Below are positions 40,601 to 43,426 of a stretch of DNA of 43,426 nucleotides, in pieces. This DNA is from a virus. Under the pieces are notes generated by a model, which worked only from the letters and a program-made list of their open reading frames with translations, did not search any database and was not told the DNA's origin. The position numbers were made by a program, and so were the translations under genes. The stretch is taken from positions 1 through 43,426 of the IMG/VR virus record IMGVR_UViG_3300045741_000487; one strand, written 5' to 3'. Numbering within the stretch: position 1 is the first letter of the stretch; the number at the start of each line of letters is the position of its first letter.

Positions 40601-41273
40601 CAACCTCCCACGTATTGGCGATGATGCCCTCGCTCGGTGGCAACTGCTTCAGCTGGTTGTCGATCTCGACGAGGCGCTTGACGTTGGGAGTCTGATCTTC
40701 AAGCCCCTCGCCGCCGAACAGCATGCTGGTAGCGACGCGCCCGCGCTCGACCTGGAGGCGCCCAGTCTGGTAGCCGTAGGCCGCCCGCATATACCAGGAC
40801 AGGTTGTCGAAGTCGTCGGTCGCCTTGCGGGCAAAGATGGGATCCTCGAGCTGCCGACGCAGGATCGGATCCGCCGACAGCATCGCATTCTGGATGGCGA
40901 CCCGGCGTTGATTCTCGCGAACCACGTCGATGTTCCGCTCGGCGAGCAGCGGGTCGATGCCGAGCTCGCTGGCGATCTGGCCGGCTCTGCGGGCGAGTTC
41001 CGGGTCGGCCTTCGCCGCAACCTCGAAGGTCTGCATCATCACCTGATCGGCGAGCTGCAGACGACGCTTGATGCCAGCGGCGACCGCTTCGGCTGGAGTC
41101 GGCTCCTGCGGCTGCGGCGGCTGCGTCGGCGCAATAGGCTGCGGCTCCTGCGGCGGAGTTGGCGTGTCGCCGCCCGTCGCCGCCGGCACCTGTTGGTCTG
41201 GCTGCTCGACCTGATCTGTCTGTGTCCCCGCCGGGATCAGCGGAACGTCGCCACCGGGAACCAAGTCGATCAC
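31626..41273 (-). CDS. Giant polyvalent ejected virion protein with JAB and zincin domains (T7 gp16 position)
   Basis: 3215 residues, about 22% of the genome. The N-terminal ~60 residues are Pro/Gln-rich; about 60-860 are helical. About 870-1010 is a RadC/JAB-type domain with the metal motif L-A-H-N-H-P-S-G near 963-968 followed by SGADRSMN. About 1260-1540 is a HhH-GPD-like phage domain (M-Q-A-A-A-V-I-A-V-L-S-P-Q-R-N-W; LDTHAVA). About 1640-1850 is a polyvalent-protein module, and near 1944-1948 a zincin F-S-H-E-L-A-H-A. The C-terminal ~200 residues have amphipathic and hydrophobic segments (ALLLPAVLEYAVKTLF, GLVPFAGPLLLALAQ), suited to a membrane channel. It follows gp14- and gp15-like genes, hence the ejected role. 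It probably enters the host with the DNA. Its enzymatic targets are unknown. Confidence 0.85.
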   Translation of the reverse strand: MIDLVPGGDVPLIPAGTQTDQVEQPDQQVPAATGGDTPTPPQEPQPIAPTQPPQPQEPTPAEAVAAGIKRRLQLADQVMMQTFEVAAKADPELARRAGQIASELGIDPLLAERNIDVVRENQRRVAIQNAMLSADPILRRQLEDPIFARKATDDFDNLSWYMRAAYGYQTGRLQVERGRVATSMLFGGEGLEDQTPNVKRLVEIDNQLKQLPPSEGIIANTWEVGAQMQDALAAGLAAAGVATAATWETGPGMGLTVPGAFAFGSLSVGLTQGLMMETGNQYADLLEKGVPKLDAASFGLAVGIVNTALEYVGAEFLAEPIRKTIGKELFARVLDEAASPTIGKAAARAAWGYVKGVAGEVGTEVLQEVSQIISEGAATGEWDGIGDRLAQIAIKTAQGVSLIGIPGSAMHANYEMGRVAWARRAGEFARRKAQAVAMSKIGLENPAALEEFANNADAATDLVNVYLDASQVEEMLKQGGKPTEGHAEGEQRGSLFESLDRVIPGMSDEVRRQAAQAGDIVMPSGTFQTKLSGFADGAFMPLARWGDKDALSEHDADRTEEILNKMGEPAIEQQAEDLTVNRRQLRAIEDHLTAQLQATGLMPYRRAEDARAQASLWPAFIEANRVQLGMTPEQFQAAFPLTALHGTTASGDAVLTQSRASTQIGQVIDRYDENDQAIHNVANVVDAVRGVEGAPESVTKAIEAFDAAPVENRVAAEEQVMRALRDAAGQDQTFHQTAHEDTPQADQRALQAAKDGMAKLSSTEPVMAGWLNPHVQALIQGNLEGADALLDTADRHKLPWLREVVEHFRQKWTTPAPAVDTATREQDTTGANVQPAQRDTATASTAPVETARGKRGRAAPRSRSRWGVRDDVAGVYATRTTLVETQRREIGAGNVTNAAEAAAALAHLRRGAVERVDGLVTDRNGKPLAIVGGFKGAVSEAPLYLPTLIGEAFRVKGAANIWLAHNHPSGKETLSGADRSMNTRAAEAFRGSGITWRGFMALGGGLGDGVRWEMADAQDTLSSGWTDLKQDAPTKTVPVVERVLLEHGQLEQVKITGPDGALAMAKKVAGEDSGIMLLDTQMRPVAFVPVTQEQVNELRVAGRMDALYRALSVANASGAFIVASGTDATGLTRSAILNLGGFLSSVGVQPYDVVFTSGTVRDSWSVLGRTASATPTFNQQVSTRLPGGEKATEDPRTNVLSTDLSVMMKDKTAVAKNASALRELPFLRVPEGATDEQVIETYVKHVADNLEWLVNQMSPEDRARSRLWYDGGRRVVEHWSQRYGISTMQAAAVIAVLSPQRNWFVNLSMAERILDAVTAMRDYKWDAAMTERANRRFGRIKAPKEWEGRTKQLRAAVEGKSLGEVLNDPIVAAYWIRVFDQAHNRADLSQWTPEGGTFGKDPTRMQWSSFPTIAKAVSILNDGSVANVYQQLGAEHKVRSFYDNLFAPNSRRGHITLDTHAVAAGYLLPVSSSDDLVTQVWGGKGGTTSRATGLLGFYPIMAEAYARVGRQYGLLPREVQSITWEQVRRMFEPAEKRTGAQTQKRLEQIYNKLDIGEITEEEAQAQADKALQGDLPAKANQIWGRYTAGDITQQQAREEIAKAFGGFGELPWKKQSPKTPEGDSYAGLGRSQMKQETNRFASPAARVMVEAKPNTNPELMKRWELLTPEDRSAATQDVLSRVVPMVLRQHGVEGMLVPQRGAWLGTPEASISVLLNDASKAVAVADSLGAALHQEGMFVMSLQAGPGLEAGAAVRIDLPEGFTTQEIDDLYTKVLWPITGLEGKHAAVGHSTYGNTMLIGVDPKMAGMTAQQLADAIEPLLEERFAVGVVDLHSAFRSRGEHYASTKASEESPVAAGSPAQPRSADHVGPSSTDIAAEAARAYAGALDEAEQRQRAAAAERDALIRDAQQFFGQTEDEIIRGAFDPRTMRVILNKDANFSTFSHELAHAFLTIYERLWEQKAHPKFVDDFNTFLSWAGETPESWKTKTLAEKRKAHEMFAESWEAHLFEGRAPEPGLARLFARLSAFLRRVYSRLMLSTAAKRLTPEIRAVMDRMVASEQAVQAAQATRGAVPAFLTQEESGMDNAAWAEHQRLHQEADEAAVAKMDASSLRVMKWLGRELAKADVAGRREAKAVREKMRPEVEQEVRKEPVHRAMRWLQTGEVEADGQVHKAEGVHKLSRDEVASILAPGVVEQDLLGTELLPDESTKSLATLPPEKQMAALRKFLAADGLPVDTVAGMFGFPTSRDLLQAMLTAKPIDTAVDEALDARMLQEHPELADPRQRRAAAEDALHNEARQRFVAAELRALDKSMEPVRVTMAVAKEAARRALEGRAVGDLSASGMLEGVKRASLAAQKAVQKGDRVAAIQWKRRQLMLEQMASQAEKVRKEVGVGVRLLRSFDGTDAAIAKTRDIDLAYAAQALAAAYQLHPGFESEQRVALANKALERVATEHPVEWERLKPLLARAKPAHLASTPTIATGKLLDWRHLTVAEFRELRQVGEQLWDAAADERQLSSEASKIATRQALGELASQLASAPARSNTARPPADHTPGLLKTVVLEGWGVLSSLKIWEHAARYIDGGKAGGAFQRYLVLPMNRALERYRAAKAPLVARLAETIREAQQRHGAAWHTRIDVPDLRGNGQKFTFNGVREILGAMLNAGTLSNLEANLVGRGWGEMVEGKDGTKQLDTSRWDAAVRWFYAEKILTEADNKFLTDWWGTFEGLLPLAQATHKLRFGYEFKTIEKRAVQTPFGVLEGGYTPKRADRRLAPKKFLQRYSSADAEFTSTADDFQYSVGTKKGFTLNRSDSYRPPLQLDVGSMVSNVDEELRFIHLEPVLNDMHKILRGRLETEGGGSVRFEDLLNEYDRELLTRVIVPTMQNAALQRTSLPTQWPVLDSAVRVMRSAASLAYLGFNLANSMLQAGGVSNARNYVAGKHLRAASREVLWSPHITTTFITDRSPAMQQRWDDQVMRLQQEISRASKGPVAATISGARQAMARWAFFPQRVFQMFADKATWLGSYHESQDANLSEAESVERADQAVRLAQGAANAESMAPFSITHPFVSLWTQFGNYSNLVLNQIMGSQSRASAFGWALLLPAVLEYAVKTLFRGGIDDRDHDDSKIDDLAMGFGGNLARNAVGLVPFAGPLLLALAQSDGTRVLEAPGATMARDFYRGLLEIGKAAMGDQTTNADWRVIAAWFTMVTGVPLAGPARLVLR

Positions 41274-43426
41274 TTGTTACCGCTCCCCATTTGGGCTTTG
41301 GCCGCGGCCTCGGCTTCGGCCTGGGCCATGGCCTTAGCCTTAGCCCTGGCCTTGGCTTCCTCCTTGTCCTTGTATTTCTGGAGCCATTCCGTCGCCAACT
41401 CCTGGGCGGTCGGCATTCTGTGCAGCTCGCTATTCAGGTAGGTCCTCTCAATCTCTTGCCGCACGCCCTCTTTGTTCTCGCTTCCGGCGCCGATGGCATG
41501 CAGGAATACCTTCTGCGGCTTACCCTGCTTGTCCAAGGCCATCACGTAGGCGCTGTTCTCCTCGTCGTCTTCGACTTCCGCGGTCATGGGGTTGTCCTTG
41601 TGCAGAGCGATCACAGACTTCTGCTGATCGAATGGCCAATGCGGGACGTAGACCTTGTCAAGCAAGGCATCGTCTATGAGCTTCTGCACTTCATCCGGCG
41701 ACGCCTTGCGCTTGCCGGCGAGCTTCGTCCGCTCGTAGATTTCCACGAGCTTCTGCACGTTCTTCTGGAAGTTGAACCACTCGTAAGACTCGGTCGGGAT
41801 CGGTGTTCCCGTTTGCCCGCCGACCACGACGCGCGGCAGGATTCCGAAGCTACGCCCGGCTTCCTTGATGACCTCGTCGACACTCAGGATCTGCGTCTGC
41901 TCCTTGGTCTCTCGCAATTGCGCGCGCGCGTGCTGCGCCTCGGCCCAGCTCCAGTCCTGGTCGTCGAGGCGGCCGCGGAACAGGAACCGCAGTTGCACCG
42001 CCGACATGTCGGCGAGCTTTCCCGAGTCGCGCAGCGCGTCGATCTCGAACATGGCCTTCTGGTCGGTCACGATCGCGTGATGCCGAGCGAAGGCGATCAG
42101 CTCCGGTTCCTTGCCGAGCACTCGCGCGGTGATCTGCAAGTCCTTCGGCATCTGGTCGGGTGTCATCAGCGGGTGCTGTGACAGCCACGTCCGCGCCTCG
42201 GTCAAGACCAGGTCGCCAGATCGAGCCCGCTCCTCAAGGCGTTCCCGCTCGCTGGACTGGATCTCAGCCCGAGCGATCGCGCGGCGCTTCGCGTCGATCT
42301 TTTCGGCATCAAACCGGCGATCCACTTCGGCAAGCGCATCGTGCACCCGCTCTTGTTGCTCGCGTTCCTGGCGAATGAAGTAGTCCTCGGGCTCTTCCTT
42401 CTTCGGATCGAAGGGATCATCGGGGGGCTTCTGCGTCAACTCTCTGGCGAGGCGCACGCCGTCATCCTCGGCCGATGCCTGGCGTGTCAATGCGTCGACA
42501 TGCGCGTAGGCCTCCGGGGTCATCTCGTTGCGGTCGAGGTGCTTGACGTAGTCGAGCGCTTCGCTGGTGCGGTCGGCCTTCACCAGGGAGTCGACCACGC
42601 CAATGTGGATTGCGGTCGTCTGTTCCAGAACGAGTTCGGCGCGGCGTGGATCGTCAGCCGGATACCCGGACAGATTGGCCACCCGGTTGGCTTCGGCAAT
42701 CGCCGTGTTCTTGTGCAGCTCGAAGTCGTTGGCACGCTTCGCCGGCGCTGGCTGCGGCTCCTGTCCTTGCGGCGGATTCTGCCCCTCCGTTCCGACGGGC
42801 ATCGAGTGGGGAGACACCACGTTCCCCGCGAGTTCATCGTTCCAAGTGTGCGCCGAGAACAGGTCGGCAGGGATTGTCAGTGCTCCGGTGCCCCTGGAGC
42901 CAACGCTGCCCTTGGGCTGCTGCTGCGTCATCTCCGCCTGAGCACGCAACTGCGCGCCGGCGGCCAGCTCGGTGGCCGCCTGCTCTTGGCCGGCCGGCGC
43001 CTGCGTCATGCGCGCGCTGACCGCCTCGCGCACGGACTGGGCGGCCATCGCCTTCGCCTGGCCGAGCGAGTAGCCGCGCATCTGTTCGGCCTCGTGGCCG
43101 TAGACGCGGCTTGTCACGCCTACCATGTAGCGGTCGGTGGCGGTGCGGAACATGCCACGCTGCACGTCGTTGTCGAATCCCTTGGCCAGCTCTTCTCGCC
43201 GGGTGGCGATCGCGTCGATTGCCTTCTTGCGGCTGTCGCCGATCGCATCCTTGCCGACCTGGTTCAGGTATCCCGTCGATGGATCCTCGAGCTGTTGCAA
43301 CGTGAACTCGCCGAGCGTGGTGTAGGCCTCCTTCACCTTCGCGTCGTTGAGCTGATCCTGCAGCCCGGTGGCGACGCTGGCGACCGCGGCGCCGGCTTGG
43401 GTGAGCGCTGCGCCAAGGCGCTGCCG
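41270..43426 (-). CDS. T7 gp15-like internal virion protein, C-terminal part (N-terminus at 1-200)
   Basis: Continuation of the frame that starts at 200; joined length is about 750 residues. The frame is open to the window edge. Ala/Gln/Glu-rich helical composition throughout, with VGKDAIGDSRKKAIDAIATR, GQAKAMAAQSVREAVSARM, and a Lys/Ala/Glu repeat end (KDKEEAKARAKAKAMAQAEA). The ATGA overlap with the giant gene couples the two. T7 gp15 (747 residues) is the size match; together with the 211-residue and giant proteins it would form the ejection conduit. No enzyme motif is seen. Confidence 0.75.
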   Translation of the reverse strand, partial: RQRLGAALTQAGAAVASVATGLQDQLNDAKVKEAYTTLGEFTLQQLEDPSTGYLNQVGKDAIGDSRKKAIDAIATRREELAKGFDNDVQRGMFRTATDRYMVGVTSRVYGHEAEQMRGYSLGQAKAMAAQSVREAVSARMTQAPAGQEQAATELAAGAQLRAQAEMTQQQPKGSVGSRGTGALTIPADLFSAHTWNDELAGNVVSPHSMPVGTEGQNPPQGQEPQPAPAKRANDFELHKNTAIAEANRVANLSGYPADDPRRAELVLEQTTAIHIGVVDSLVKADRTSEALDYVKHLDRNEMTPEAYAHVDALTRQASAEDDGVRLARELTQKPPDDPFDPKKEEPEDYFIRQEREQQERVHDALAEVDRRFDAEKIDAKRRAIARAEIQSSERERLEERARSGDLVLTEARTWLSQHPLMTPDQMPKDLQITARVLGKEPELIAFARHHAIVTDQKAMFEIDALRDSGKLADMSAVQLRFLFRGRLDDQDWSWAEAQHARAQLRETKEQTQILSVDEVIKEAGRSFGILPRVVVGGQTGTPIPTESYEWFNFQKNVQKLVEIYERTKLAGKRKASPDEVQKLIDDALLDKVYVPHWPFDQQKSVIALHKDNPMTAEVEDDEENSAYVMALDKQGKPQKVFLHAIGAGSENKEGVRQEIERTYLNSELHRMPTAQELATEWLQKYKDKEEAKARAKAKAMAQAEAEAAAKAQMGSGNK
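43323..43426. repeat. Terminal overlap, copy 2
   Basis: Same sequence as 1-104 (see there). This copy has C at 43327, which keeps an Ala codon in frame in the internal virion protein gene; the other copy's base is at the extreme contig end and is less trustworthy. Confidence 0.9.

Noticed and set aside
38952-41441. 829-residue plus-strand frame
   Set aside because: Antisense to the giant gene; no recognisable family, and it would cross the well-supported ATGA junction at 41270-41273.

Overview
The window is a complete or near-complete high-GC genome of a tailed phage with short-tailed (podovirus-type) virion genes. Coding is almost entirely on the minus strand. The two ends carry the same sequence (1-104 and 43323-43426; 99 bp exact, one mismatch just outside), and a gene for an internal virion protein runs off position 1 and resumes in frame at 43426. 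The contig is therefore a circular assembly of about 43.3 kb, opened inside that gene. The order of head genes (terminase, portal, Bbp19-like, scaffold, capsid, Bbp16-like cement) resembles the Bordetella BPP-1/Burkholderia BcepC6B group. No reverse transcriptase, integrase, DNA polymerase, tRNA or recognisable endolysin was found. The host cannot be fixed from sequence; high GC, many GTG starts and 4-nt gene overlaps fit a high-GC Gram-negative, and the lipoprotein and signal-peptide genes agree.

Read in the direction of transcription (falling coordinates): 19062-18119 holds small genes and the likely small terminase; 18144-16585 the large terminase; 16571-13680 small genes, a GNAT acetyltransferase and the portal; 13650-12240 a holin-like protein, an EF-hand lipoprotein and small proteins; 12179-8142 the Bbp19-like protein, scaffold, major capsid, cement and decoration-type proteins; 8137-840 a sialate-esterase/tail-gatekeeper fusion and a very large nozzle protein; 836-201, 200/43426-41270 and 41273-31626 three ejected proteins in T7 gp14-gp15-gp16 order, the last a 3215-residue polyvalent protein. 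Next come an HTH protein and small genes (31587-30246), a repeat-rich non-coding stretch that looks like an origin (30054-30245), a replication protein, a RusA resolvase and a conserved Dcm-like protein (to 28268).

At 28051-28323 a plus-strand Cro/CI-type HTH gene faces a divergent early operon (27884-24550) that ends in a YqaJ exonuclease and a RecT-like annealing protein, followed by a clear rho-independent terminator (24439-24473). A second operon (24311-19898) starts behind overlapping palindromes and encodes a winged-helix protein, an exported 656-residue protein, a row of small CxxC proteins and a remarkable 211-residue protein that joins sigma-70 region 2 to tandem zinc-binding motifs. 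It sits directly before the late genes, where a phage sigma-like switch would be expected to act. The only other plus-strand gene (19234-19950) encodes a PD-(D/E)XK-type protein between that operon and the late genes.

The most unusual points are the sigma/zinc fusion, the esterase built into the gatekeeper with no separate tail fibre in sight, one beta-rich module copied into three different virion proteins, the giant JAB/zincin ejected protein, the exported protein, and the EF-hand lipoprotein next to the holin candidate.
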